Position numbers and translations under genes: made by a program. The notes below the pieces were generated by a model, which saw only the letters and a program-made list of their open reading frames with translations, was not told the origin of the DNA and did not search any database. Positions 23,801-31,114 of a DNA stretch of 39,706 nucleotides are shown piece by piece. The DNA lies in NCBI GenBank assembly GCA_903822185.1, contig CAIJOA010000021.1, positions 1 through 39,706 on the forward strand. The letters run 5' to 3'. How positions within the stretch are numbered: position 1 is the first letter of the stretch; each line of letters begins with the position of its first letter. Origin of the DNA: an uncultured Rhodospirillales bacterium. GTDB lineage: Bacteria > Pseudomonadota > Alphaproteobacteria > ATCC43930 > CGMCC-115725.

Positions 23801-23997
23801 GGCGTCGCGACTGAAGACGCCATCGTTTCCGGGCTGGCGCCGGGAAGCTGGGCATTGACGACGATGGTGGGGAAATCGACCCGGGGAATGGCCGCGACGG
23901 GCAGAAGGCGATAGCTGAATAAACCGAAAATGACGAAAGCCAACATCAACAACGTCGTCATCACGGGACGACGAATGCAAAGCTCCGGTAGGCTCAT
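20863..23997 (-). CDS. RND efflux pump, inner-membrane transporter (HAE1 family)
   Basis: This 1044-residue protein has the standard size of a drug-exporting RND pump. It starts with a single TM helix, followed by the large periplasmic porter domain with AAIPRVDFPTIVVNAQLPGA. TM4 carries the two proton-relay aspartates in VGFVVDDAIVMLEN (about 400-410), and the second half has VKKNAIMMIDFALEKQR with the relay lysine. The sequence is closest in feel to the MdtB/MdtC/MuxB type, which may pair with a second RND, but only one is here. It overlaps the adaptor gene by four bases. No outer-membrane channel gene is in the window. Confidence 0.95.
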   Translation of the reverse strand: MSLPELCIRRPVMTTLLMLAFVIFGLFSYRLLPVAAIPRVDFPTIVVNAQLPGASPETMASSVATPLERQFSTIAGLNSMVSSSGQGVTSITMQFDLTRDIDGAALDVQSALTSAAKRLPTQMTTPPSFIKANPADAPIIFLNLSSSTLPLSAVDEYAETLIAQRISTISGVSQVLVMGQQKFAVRIQANPEALAAKGMTLEDVQSSVAAANSSAPVGTLTGQDQAYTLQANSQLEHADRYENLIVAYRNGAPVRLRDVGKAVDSVENDRLASWLNGQRGILLGVQRQPDANTVQVVDQVKALLPVFEAQLPASVKLGVLLDRSVSIRNSVNDVQFTLVLTAALVILVIFLFLRNVTATIIPALALPVSVIGTFAGMEVMGYSIDNLSLMALTLSVGFVVDDAIVMLENIVRHIEGGESVVDAAFRGSREIAFTILSITLSLVAVFIPVLFMNGVVGRVFREFAVTISLTIIISGFVSLTLTPMLASRLLKAHRGEQHHNALYRWSEAGFEAVLNGYRRTLSGVLRWRLATLCVTLISLGASAYMFATIPKGFFPIEDTGTIMGSIQTAQDISVDAMARHTLEASAIIKADPNVADVMAFNGVSGSNQSLNTGSFFIALKPRDERSLSATEVIQELRPKMARLIGVNAFFQPLQNINLGGRPSKSAYQYTLQDSNTEELYRYGQLMLDKVGQLKGFQDVNTDLQLRNRLAIVTVDRDKASQLGITVDQVKNTFYNAFGARQISTIYEAANSYYVILEVDKQYQQSPSDLSKLYLRGNTGQIIPLGALSTISTGIGPVTVNHQGQLPSVTISFNLQPGFPLGTAVQEIADLERDVNLPVTVNTSYQGNAQVFQDALKGQGLLLGAAVIVIYIVLGILYESFIHPITILSGLPAAGLGALLTLELFHQDMSVIAIIGIVMLIGIVKKNAIMMIDFALEKQRSTNATAEEAIFEACMLRFRPIMMTTMAAIMGGLPIAIGFGEGAELRRPLGLVVVGGLIVSQTLTLYITPVIYLYMEKLRLLFSRKVESAHAVGAADMHVAREAGE

Positions 23998-25148
23998 GAT
24001 GCGTCACCCGGCTTGGGGGCGTCGGCGACAATCTGGACGCGGGTTCCTTGGGCAAGGCGCAACTGGCCGTCGATCACGACCTTGTCGCCCTCGTTGAGGC
24101 CTTTGCTGATCACGGCATTGCCGTCGATGGTGCGATCGACCGTCACTGGCCTGATCTCGGACGTGTTGTCGTCCTTGATGACATAAACGAAGTTGCCGCT
24201 CTGGCCGATCTGAACCGACGCCGGCGGTACGACCAGCGCATCCGCGTCGGTGCGCACGATCACGGACACATTGACCGACTGGCCCGGCCATAACCGCTGT
24301 TCGTCATTGGCGAACTTGCCGCGAATGCTCAGCGTGCCGGAGGTCGAATCGATGGCGTTGTCGAAGAAAGCGACATTGCCTTCGACCGGCTTGTTCTTGT
24401 CGCCTTGCGGCAAGGCGCGAACCGCGACGGGGCCGTCCTTCAAGGCGGTGCGCACTTCCGACAAGCTCGATTGCGGCAGGGCGAAGGTGGCATAGATCGG
24501 CTGGATCTGGTTGAGCGTCAACAGCGGCACGTCGTTTGCCTTGATGCTGTTGCCCCGCTTGATCGCGACGAGGCCGACGCGGCCGTCGATCGGCGCGACG
24601 ATGGTGTAATAGGACAAGAGAACCTTGGCGTTCTCGACCTGCGCCTGATCGGCGCGCACGGTTGCTTCGAGCGCGGTCGCGGTCGTGGTGCTGGTGTCGT
24701 ATTGCTGGCGCGAGACGAATTCTTTGCTGACCAGCGGCGCGTAACGGCCGACATCGCGTTGCGCGTTGGTGGCGGTCGCCTGATCGCGGGCGAGGGTCGC
24801 CTCGACTTGGTGGAGCTGCGCCTCGGCGGTCCGGCTGTCGAGCTTGAAGAGGACGTCGCCGGCTTTAACGAACTGGCCGTCCTGAACGATGACCTGATCG
24901 ATCACAGCATCGACGCGGGATTTCACGGCGACGGAGGCGATGGTCTGGATCGTACCGATCGTGTCGAACTGGACTGCGGCCGGCTTACGGCTGGCGATGG
25001 CGACTTTAACCGGCACATTGCCGCGTTGGGCGCCGGTGGGCGGCCCGGCGGTTTGCGAATGCGCCGGCACGGGCAGCGCAATTTCATAACCGGCACCAGC
25101 AGCGACCACGATCGCCGTACCGGCGACAGCCCATAGAATTCGATTCAT
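23994..25148 (-). CDS. RND efflux periplasmic adaptor (membrane fusion protein)
   Basis: This protein of about 384 residues has an N-terminal hydrophobic anchor or signal (ILWAVAGTAIVVAAGAGYEIA). A lipoyl-like barrel has the hallmark VKSRVDAVIDQVIVQDGQFV and KAGDVLFKLD at about 75-105, then a coiled-coil hairpin to about 180 (EATLARDQAT…ATVRADQAQVENAK), the second lipoyl half VAPIDGRVGLV, and beta-barrel and membrane-proximal domains. It links the pump to an outer-membrane channel. I chose ATG 25148; a GTG at 25163 would add five residues. The gene is first in a three-gene leftward unit. Confidence 0.93.
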   Translation of the reverse strand: MNRILWAVAGTAIVVAAGAGYEIALPVPAHSQTAGPPTGAQRGNVPVKVAIASRKPAAVQFDTIGTIQTIASVAVKSRVDAVIDQVIVQDGQFVKAGDVLFKLDSRTAEAQLHQVEATLARDQATATNAQRDVGRYAPLVSKEFVSRQQYDTSTTTATALEATVRADQAQVENAKVLLSYYTIVAPIDGRVGLVAIKRGNSIKANDVPLLTLNQIQPIYATFALPQSSLSEVRTALKDGPVAVRALPQGDKNKPVEGNVAFFDNAIDSTSGTLSIRGKFANDEQRLWPGQSVNVSVIVRTDADALVVPPASVQIGQSGNFVYVIKDDNTSEIRPVTVDRTIDGNAVISKGLNEGDKVVIDGQLRLAQGTRVQIVADAPKPGDAS

Positions 25149-25273
25149 CACAATTCCCGTCACGCCTTGCGGCGTTTCCCCTGTTTTCGCCGAAATATAC
25201 AGTGCCCGCGAACTAGGTAGGCGATTCCCCGCGCGTTTATCCCCCTGGCCGACACAACCAGACCGCGACTGAC

Positions 25274-25311
25274 CGGGGGTTCACTTCATACTTACCAGAC
25301 CCCCGTTTTTT
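25274..25311 (+). terminator. Orphan terminator-like hairpin upstream of the MFS gene
   Basis: CGGGGGT (25274-25280) pairs with ACCCCCG (25299-25305), followed at once by six T. It lies in the intergenic region between divergent genes, with no known gene to terminate on this strand. It may therefore belong to a short leader transcript, an attenuator or a small RNA. Confidence 0.6.
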
Positions 25312-25341
25312 GTAAATCTTTCCCCGCTGCTGGTCTGGTAA
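25292..25341 (+). promoter_or_regulatory. Long-spaced perfect inverted repeat overlapping the terminator
   Basis: TTACCAGACC (25292-25301) and its exact inverse GGTCTGGTAA (25332-25341) are separated by 30 bases. The left half overlaps the 3' arm of the terminator hairpin by three bases, so RNA forming this long stem would disrupt the terminator. Alternatively the two halves are DNA-binding sites about four helical turns apart. The MFS gene starts 28 bases later. Confidence 0.5.
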
Positions 25342-25368
25342 CATCCCTGGGAAAGGGCGGAAAAGCGC

Positions 25369-26652
25369 TTGCAAGAACAAGAAACCGAATCTGGATTCAA
25401 GAATGCGTTGCGTGTGCTGCGGTTCCGCAACTATCGCGTTTATACGATCGGGAATTCGATCTCTCAGATCGGTATCTGGATACAGCGCATCGCCGTCGGC
25501 TGGCTCGCCTGGCAACTGACCCATTCCGGTTTCTGGCTCGGCATGTGCGCGGCCGGGGATTTGGTTCCCTCGATCGTTATCAGCCCCTTCGCCGGCGCTC
25601 TGGCCGACCGGGTGAACAAGGTCACGCTGATCCAGATTTCGATGGTTCTGGGCATGATCCAATCCTGGGCGCTGGCGATCCTGACCTTCATGGGCATCAT
25701 CGATGTGTGGATGTTGTTCGGGCTGACGGTCGCGCTAGGTACGATCAACGCCCTCAACCAGCCGGCGCGGCTGGCGATCATCCCCAATCTGGTCGGCCCG
25801 GACAGCCTCGGGTCGGCGGTCGCGATCAATTCGCTGATCTTCAATATTGCCCGCTTCATCGGCCCGGCGACGGCCGGCTTCGTCATCGCCGAGGGCAATA
25901 TCGGGCTCGCCTTCACCCTCAATGCCCTGACCTATGTCGCCTTCATCTATTCGGTCTGGCTGGTCGATGCGCCAGACGACCGCCGCCCGGTCATAGGCAA
26001 AAGCCATTTCTGGCGCGACCTCGGCGGTGGTTACAGCTACGCGCTGCGCGATCCTGGCATCGGCAAGATGTTCATTCTGCTGATTATCACCACGGTCGGT
26101 ATTCGCGGCTTCGTCGAGATGTTCCCGGGCTTTGCCGACGAGGTCTTCGATCGCGGCCCCAAGGGGCTTGCCTTCCTGACCGCGACGGTAGGGCTCGGCG
26201 CGGTGGTCGGCGGCCTCTACATGCTTCGCCGCAACAGCCTCAAGGGTCTGGCGACGCTTGTCATCCGGGCGACGCTGGTGATGTCGTTGGGGCTGGTCGC
26301 CTTTGCCTGGACCTCGACCTATTGGCTCGCGTTGTTTTTCGTGTTCTTTGTCGGCATCGCGATGTGTGCGACCGGCATCGGCGCGCAAACCCTCATCCAG
26401 ACTTCGACGACCCCGGCGATGCGCGGCCGGGTCATGGGTTTTTACGGCATGATCTTCCGCGCCGGCCCGTCGATGAACGCGCTGCTGCTCGGTGGTTTTT
26501 CGGAACGGTTCGGCATGCAATGGCCGGTGGTCGGCGGCGCCTGTGTCTGCCTGCTCGGCTGGCTCTGGATTCGCACGCACCAGTCGGCGATCGAACATGC
26601 GCTTGAAGAAGACGCCAGCCGTGTTGCCGCACAGGGCGCTCCGGCGCAATGA
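25369..26652 (+). CDS. MFS exporter (MFS_3, enterobactin-exporter-like)
   Basis: This 427-residue integral membrane protein is predicted to have 10-12 helices. The N-terminal ALRVLRFRNYRVYTIGNSIS and the loop 2-3 motif GALADRVNK match the MFS_3 group that contains EntS, and the GRVMGFYGM repeat appears at the matching point of the second half. Members export small molecules such as siderophores or drugs; the substrate here is unknown. It starts with TTG, about eight bases after AAAGGGCGG. It overlaps the next gene by four bases (ATGA), making an operon. A terminator-like leader element precedes it. Confidence 0.88.
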   Translation: MQEQETESGFKNALRVLRFRNYRVYTIGNSISQIGIWIQRIAVGWLAWQLTHSGFWLGMCAAGDLVPSIVISPFAGALADRVNKVTLIQISMVLGMIQSWALAILTFMGIIDVWMLFGLTVALGTINALNQPARLAIIPNLVGPDSLGSAVAINSLIFNIARFIGPATAGFVIAEGNIGLAFTLNALTYVAFIYSVWLVDAPDDRRPVIGKSHFWRDLGGGYSYALRDPGIGKMFILLIITTVGIRGFVEMFPGFADEVFDRGPKGLAFLTATVGLGAVVGGLYMLRRNSLKGLATLVIRATLVMSLGLVAFAWTSTYWLALFFVFFVGIAMCATGIGAQTLIQTSTTPAMRGRVMGFYGMIFRAGPSMNALLLGGFSERFGMQWPVVGGACVCLLGWLWIRTHQSAIEHALEEDASRVAAQGAPAQ

Positions 26653-27506
26653 CCGACGCGCCACGGCTGTTCTGTTTTGGGCTCGGCTATAGCGCGCGTG
26701 TTCTTGCACGCTCGCTTGCAGCGCAAGGCTGGTCCATCGCCGGGACGGCGCGCGATCCCTCGCAGGCCGATACGGAATTCCCGCTGCATCGTTTCGATCG
26801 GGCCCATCCGCTCGATGATCCATCGCGCGTTCTCGCCGGCGTGACGCATGTGCTGATCTCGGTGCCGCCGGACGAAAAAGGCTGTCCGGTCTTCGACATG
26901 CATGGCTGCGATCTCCCCGCGCCGCAGGGACTTCGATGGCTCGGCTATCTCTCGACCACCAACGTCTATGGTGACCATGGCGGCGGCTGGGTCGATGAAA
27001 CGACACCCGTTGCCCCCAGTGGCGAGCGCGGCCGGCGGCGCGTCGTTGCCGAAACTGCGTGGCTGAGCGTGTCGTCGCTGCCGGCGCATGTCTTCCGCCT
27101 CGCCGGTATTTATGGTCCGGGCAGCAATACGCTCGTCTCGCTCAAAGCGGGCAAGGCGCGGCGCACGGTGAAGCCGGGACAGGTCTTTTCGCGCATCCAT
27201 GTGGATGACATTGCGACGGTGCTGCAAGCCTCGATGCGTCGTACTCATCCCGGTGCGATCTATAACGTCTGCGACGATGAAGCCGCACCGCCCGAAGATG
27301 TCGTTGCCTATGGCGCGTCGCTGCTCGGCATCGCACCGCCGCCGCTCGAAGATTTCGCGACGGCCACGCTGTCGCCGATGGCGCGCAGCTTCTACGAAGA
27401 CAACAAACGCGTCGCCAACCGCCGCATCAAAGAAGAACTCGGCGTGACGTTGCGCTATCCGACCTATCGCGAAGGGCTGCGCGCGCTGTTGGCGAGTGAC
27501 GGTTAA
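26649..27506 (+). CDS. YeeZ-like atypical SDR, NAD-dependent epimerase type
   Basis: This 285-residue protein has the nucleotide-binding start CFGLGYSARVLARSLAAQGW, where the usual G-x-x-G-x-x-G is Gly-Leu-Gly-Tyr-Ser-Ala. YLSTTNVYGDHGGGWVDE (about 98-115) is the conserved sugar-epimerase-like segment with Thr-Asn-Val-Tyr-Gly. An RLAGIYGPG motif and HVDDIATVL come further on. The Tyr-x-x-x-Lys pair is degenerate (Arg-Arg-Arg-Val at the expected place), so it is probably not a standard sugar epimerase. It overlaps the MFS gene by four bases and so is co-translated. Confidence 0.85.
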   Translation: MTDAPRLFCFGLGYSARVLARSLAAQGWSIAGTARDPSQADTEFPLHRFDRAHPLDDPSRVLAGVTHVLISVPPDEKGCPVFDMHGCDLPAPQGLRWLGYLSTTNVYGDHGGGWVDETTPVAPSGERGRRRVVAETAWLSVSSLPAHVFRLAGIYGPGSNTLVSLKAGKARRTVKPGQVFSRIHVDDIATVLQASMRRTHPGAIYNVCDDEAAPPEDVVAYGASLLGIAPPPLEDFATATLSPMARSFYEDNKRVANRRIKEELGVTLRYPTYREGLRALLASDG

Positions 27507-27514
27507 AGAATTTT

Positions 27515-27585
27515 CGTCATTGCGAGCGAAGCGAAGCAATCCAGTTTGCCGCACGATGGATTGCTGCGCTTCGCTCGCAATGACG
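27515..27585. repeat. Palindromic intergenic repeat, family A, copy 2
   Basis: It starts cgtcattgcgagcgaagcga and ends with its inverse tcgctcgcaatgacg. The core is shared with the copy at 1977 and the one at the window end. It lies nine bases after the SDR stop and 24 bases before the next gene, so it could terminate one transcript or protect another. Confidence 0.88.
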
Positions 27586-27609
27586 GTTGGTTGATAGAGG
27601 AGAGTTCCT

Positions 27610-28050
27610 ATGTTCCGCGAAAACTTCCGTGCGGCCGCGCCCGAGACGATGAAGAAGCTCAGCGAATTTTCGGGCCTGTCCTTGAAAAGCAGTCTCGATG
27701 CGTCGCTGGTTCATCTCGTCTATCTGCGTGTCTCGCAACTGAATGGCTGCGCCTATTGCGTCGATTCGCATACGCATGAGGCGCTGGCCGGCGAGGAGAA
27801 CCCGCAGCGGCTCTACAACATGACGGTCTGGCACGAGACATCGTTCTTCAGCGATAAAGAACGCGCCGCGCTCGCCTGGGCTGAAGCGATGACATCGCTG
27901 ACGGAAAAACATCCCAGCGCGGAATTGCACGAAGCGACGCGGCACGCTTTCAGCGAAAAAGAATTCATCGATCTGACGCTGGCGATCGCGGCGATCAACG
28001 CCCTCAATCGCGTCGGCGTCGGCTTTCAGGGCCAGCCGGATAAACGATAG
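27610..28050 (+). CDS. AhpD-like carboxymuconolactone decarboxylase family protein
   Basis: This 146-residue protein has the alkylhydroperoxidase core: Cys47 and Cys50 in NGCAYCVDSHTHEAL with His54, as expected for the thiol-based proton relay of AhpD-like proteins. The C-terminal LAIAAINALNRVGVGFQG stretch is typical of the subgroup annotated as peroxidase-related or carboxymuconolactone decarboxylase-like. It probably reduces peroxides or acts in thiol redox. A GAGGAG ribosome site precedes the ATG by eight bases. It is separated from the SDR gene by a palindromic repeat, so it may have its own promoter. Confidence 0.88.
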   Translation: MFRENFRAAAPETMKKLSEFSGLSLKSSLDASLVHLVYLRVSQLNGCAYCVDSHTHEALAGEENPQRLYNMTVWHETSFFSDKERAALAWAEAMTSLTEKHPSAELHEATRHAFSEKEFIDLTLAIAAINALNRVGVGFQGQPDKR

Positions 28051-28066
28051 GCTGCTTGGCGGTCGT

Positions 28067-28166
28067 GCGTCCCTCGACTTCGCTCGGGATGAGGTAAGTG
28101 AGGCGCGTTGCATTCGATGATGCAAGAACGCGTTCCAACCTCATCCCGAGCGAAGTCGAGGGACGC
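28067..28166. repeat. Palindromic intergenic repeat, family B
   Basis: gcgtccctcgacttcgctcg at the left end is matched by its inverse cgagcgaagtcgagggacgc at the right end, with the stem continuing inward through gggatgaggt. About 40 bases lie between the arms. It fills the gap between two convergent genes and could act as a two-way terminator. The same core is familiar from many alphaproteobacterial genomes. Confidence 0.85.
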
Positions 28167-28183
28167 TCGATGCGACTGCCGCT

Positions 28184-28930
28184 TTAAAGAAGGCCCTCGA
28201 TCGTCCGCTGCAACAGCGCCAGATCGCTGTCGCGCGACAAACGGTGGTCGCCGTCTTTGATCAGCGTCGTCTGCACGTCGTTGCTGGTCAACCGATCGGC
28301 GAGGGTGAGGCTGGTTTCGTACGGTACATCGGAATCGTTCATGCCGTGCAGCAGGCGCACCGGGCAATTGACGGCGATCGACCCGCGCATGACCAGATGA
28401 TTGCGGGCTTCTTCGACCAGCTTGCGGGTGATCAGATAACCCTCGTCGCTATAGGGTGTCGGGATGCGGATGCTGCCTTTGGCGGTGATCGTTTCGCGCG
28501 TTTCGAACGGCAGCCGTTGCCATAACAGATCTTCGGTGGCGTCGGGCGCGGCGGCGATGCCGACCAGCGCGGCGGTGCGTTCGGGCCGCGCCAGGGCGGC
28601 GAGCAGCATCATCCAGCCGCCGATGCTCGATCCGACGAGGATGAGTTTCCCTTCGGTCAGCTTGTCGATCACGGCCAGCGTGTCGTCGCGGAACCGTCCG
28701 ATCGTCGCCTCGGCGAAGTCGCCTGAGGAAACGCCGTGCGCGAAATAATCGAAGCGCAGGAAGGCCTGGCCGCGCGCGGTGCAGAACTTGTCGAGCGCCT
28801 CGGCCTTGGCCCCGTTCATGTCGGAACGGAAGCCGCACAGGAAAACGATGCCGGGCGTTGCGCCGTCGCGGCGGCGGTAGCCGATTGTCGCGCCATCTTC
28901 GCGTGTTAAGATAGAAGGCATCTCATTCAT
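28184..28930 (-). CDS. Alpha/beta hydrolase (ABHD10-like)
   Basis: This 248-residue serine hydrolase has the nucleophile elbow GSSIGG with Ser102, an oxyanion-region FLCGFRSDMNG near residues 30-40, and a C-terminal Asp and His in MNDSDVPYE and GDHRLS. The motif set resembles ABHD10-like acyl-protein thioesterases or palmitoyl hydrolases. I chose ATG 28930; ATG 28921 is also possible, and a much longer upstream reading frame lies antisense to the next gene. It is divergent from the GT4 gene and convergent with the AhpD-like gene. Confidence 0.88.
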   Translation of the reverse strand: MNEMPSILTREDGATIGYRRRDGATPGIVFLCGFRSDMNGAKAEALDKFCTARGQAFLRFDYFAHGVSSGDFAEATIGRFRDDTLAVIDKLTEGKLILVGSSIGGWMMLLAALARPERTAALVGIAAAPDATEDLLWQRLPFETRETITAKGSIRIPTPYSDEGYLITRKLVEEARNHLVMRGSIAVNCPVRLLHGMNDSDVPYETSLTLADRLTSNDVQTTLIKDGDHRLSRDSDLALLQRTIEGLL

Positions 28931-28955
28931 TCCGGCATGATCCCAGCTTCGACGT

Positions 28956-30149
28956 ATGACCGAACGCGACACTAACACTGCGGCACACCAAGCCGGAAGC
29001 CGCAAAGGAACCGTGCTGCAAGTCTTGCCGCGCCTCGTTTCGGGCGGTGTCGAGCGCGGCACGATCGATGTCGCGGCGGCGCTGGTCGCCGCTGGGTGGA
29101 ATGCGATCGTCGCTTCGGAAGGTGGTCCGATGGCGCGTGAACTGGAACGCGTCGGCGCGACGCATGTGGTATTGCCGCTCGCCTCGAAGAATCCGTTCGT
29201 CATTCGCGCCAATATCGATCGCCTTGCGGCGGTGATTGCGCGCAATGATGTCGATATCGTTCACGCCCGCAGCCGCGCACCGGCCTGGAGCGCGCGTTAT
29301 GCGGCGAAACGCACGGCGCGGCATTTCGTAACGACGTTTCATAACATTTACGGCGGCACCGCCGGACTGAAGCGCCGCTACAACGCGGTGATGGCGACCG
29401 GTGAACGCGTCATCGCGATCTCGAATTTCGTCGGCGCGCATGCGCAGTCGATCTATCACGTCGAGCCGGATCGCCTGCGGATCATTCCGCGCGGCGTCGA
29501 TGTGACGCGCTTCGATCCCGACAAAGTATCGCCCGAACGGATGGTGCGGCTGACGACGGCGTGGCGTTTGCCAGACGGCGTGCCGGTGGTGCTGTTGCCG
29601 GGGCGGCTGACGCGGTGGAAGGGCCAGCGCGTGCTGATCGACGCGATGGCGAAGCTCAATCGTCCCGATGTCCATGCCGTCATCCTCGGCGGCGGTAAGC
29701 CGGGCTATCGCGAAGAACTTGAAAAAGCCGCGGCGCGTCTCGGCGGAACGGCGACGTTTCGCTTTATCGACGACTGCAACGATATGGCGGCGGCTTACAT
29801 GCTGGCCGATATCGTCGTCTCGGCTTCGACCCGGCCCGAAGGCTTCGGCCGCGTCATCATCGAGGCGCAGGCGATGGGCCGGCCGGTGATCGCGACCGCG
29901 CATGGCGGCGCGCAGGAAACGGTCATTCCCGGTGAAACCGGCTGGCTGGTGCCGCCGGGCGATGCAACGGCGCTCGCCGCGATGCTGAAAGAGGCGCTGG
30001 ATCAAGATCACGCGCAGCGCATGGCGATGGCGGCGCAAGGCATCGCCCATATCCGCGCGAATTTCACCAGCGCCCTGATGGCCGCGCGGACCATCGCGGT
30101 CTATGAGGAACTGCTGCCGCAAGGAGCGGCGACCACGGCCGCGGCATGA
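28956..30149 (+). CDS. Glycosyltransferase family 4
   Basis: This 397-residue GT-B-fold enzyme has an N-terminal acceptor domain starting TVLQVLPRLVSGGVERGTID. The C-terminal donor domain has VVLLPGRLTRWKGQRVLIDA around 210-230 and the family EX7E region RPEGFGRVIIEAQAMGRPVI around 293-312. Sugar and acceptor are unknown; lipopolysaccharide core or another surface glycan is likely given the following GT9 gene. The GT9 start is seven bases after the stop, so they form a pair. The ATG is 25 bases from the divergent hydrolase. Confidence 0.92.
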   Translation: MTERDTNTAAHQAGSRKGTVLQVLPRLVSGGVERGTIDVAAALVAAGWNAIVASEGGPMARELERVGATHVVLPLASKNPFVIRANIDRLAAVIARNDVDIVHARSRAPAWSARYAAKRTARHFVTTFHNIYGGTAGLKRRYNAVMATGERVIAISNFVGAHAQSIYHVEPDRLRIIPRGVDVTRFDPDKVSPERMVRLTTAWRLPDGVPVVLLPGRLTRWKGQRVLIDAMAKLNRPDVHAVILGGGKPGYREELEKAAARLGGTATFRFIDDCNDMAAAYMLADIVVSASTRPEGFGRVIIEAQAMGRPVIATAHGGAQETVIPGETGWLVPPGDATALAAMLKEALDQDHAQRMAMAAQGIAHIRANFTSALMAARTIAVYEELLPQGAATTAAA

Positions 30150-30156
30150 CCTGCCG

Positions 30157-31071
30157 ATGAAAATTCTCGTTATCAAACTGGGCGCGCTCGGCGATTTCGT
30201 TCAGGCGATGGGACCAGCCGCGGCGATCCGCGCGCATCATCCCGAAGCCGAAATCACGCTGCTGACGACCGCGCCCTTTGCCGAATTGGCGCGCAAAGCG
30301 CCCTATTTCGATCGGGTTTGGATCGACGAACGGCCGGGCCTCTTCGATCTCGGCGGGCTGTGGCGGCTGCGCCAGAAACTGCGCGACGGTTTCGACCGGG
30401 TCTATGATCTGCAAACCTCGTCGCGCTCCACGCGATATTACCCCCTGATGGGGCCGGACCCGCGCCCGGAATGGTCGGGGATCGTGCCGGGCGTGGCGCT
30501 GGAACATGCCAACCCGCAGCGCAATTTCATGCACACGATCGACCGTCAAAAGGACCAGCTCGCGGTCGCCGGGATTACCGAAGTGCCGCTGTCGGATTTG
30601 TCCTGGGCGGCGACCGATCCCGCCGCGTTCGAGCTGCCGTTGCCCTATTTGCTGCTGGTGCCGGGCGGGGCGAAGCATCGCCCGGCGAAACGCTGGCCGG
30701 CAGGTCGCTACAGCCAATTGGCCGGGCAGGCGGCAAAACTGGGCATCACCCCGGTGGTCATTGGCGGTCCGGACGAGCGCGACGCCGGGCGTGAAATCGC
30801 CCGGAATTGCCCCGCCGCCCGCGATCTCATCGGCCAGACCAGTTTCGGCGACATCATCGGGCTGGCGCAGGGCTGCGGCTATGCGGTCGGCAACGATACC
30901 GGGCCGATGCATCTGATCGTCGCGGCCGGTGCGCCGGCGACGGTGCTTTATTCTGCTGAATCGGACCCGGCCCTGACCCAGCCGCGCGGGACCGACGTCA
31001 CCGTGCTGCAGCGGCCCGATTTGGGCGACTTGTCGGTCGATGAGGTTGCCGCAACCATCCGCATAAGCTAA
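30157..31071 (+). CDS. Glycosyltransferase family 9 (heptosyltransferase-like)
   Basis: This protein of about 304 residues starts [20 protein letters not shown], the heptosyltransferase N-terminal signature in which an Asp follows Leu-Gly. The C-terminal [19 protein letters not shown] is the conserved nucleotide-sugar site. It likely transfers heptose or a related sugar to lipopolysaccharide core. The ATG at 30157 is chosen for this signature; an upstream in-frame start would lie inside the GT4 gene. It sits between GT4 and thrS. Confidence 0.92.
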   Translation: MKILVIKLGALGDFVQAMGPAAAIRAHHPEAEITLLTTAPFAELARKAPYFDRVWIDERPGLFDLGGLWRLRQKLRDGFDRVYDLQTSSRSTRYYPLMGPDPRPEWSGIVPGVALEHANPQRNFMHTIDRQKDQLAVAGITEVPLSDLSWAATDPAAFELPLPYLLLVPGGAKHRPAKRWPAGRYSQLAGQAAKLGITPVVIGGPDERDAGREIARNCPAARDLIGQTSFGDIIGLAQGCGYAVGNDTGPMHLIVAAGAPATVLYSAESDPALTQPRGTDVTVLQRPDLGDLSVDEVAATIRIS

Positions 31072-31114
31072 ATCCTGCGGTTCTATTATACATTTCGAGG
31101 TCCAAGCCGCCCCA

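Noticed and set aside
25735-27554. Minus-strand frames of 423 and 370 codons over the MFS and SDR genes
   Set aside because: Both plus-strand genes have full family motifs and an ATGA overlap, while the minus-strand products are low-complexity and motif-free.
28931-29245. N-terminal extension of the hydrolase to 29245
   Set aside because: The extra 105 codons lie antisense to the GT4 gene and show no conserved sequence; a start at 28930 gives the normal hydrolase length.
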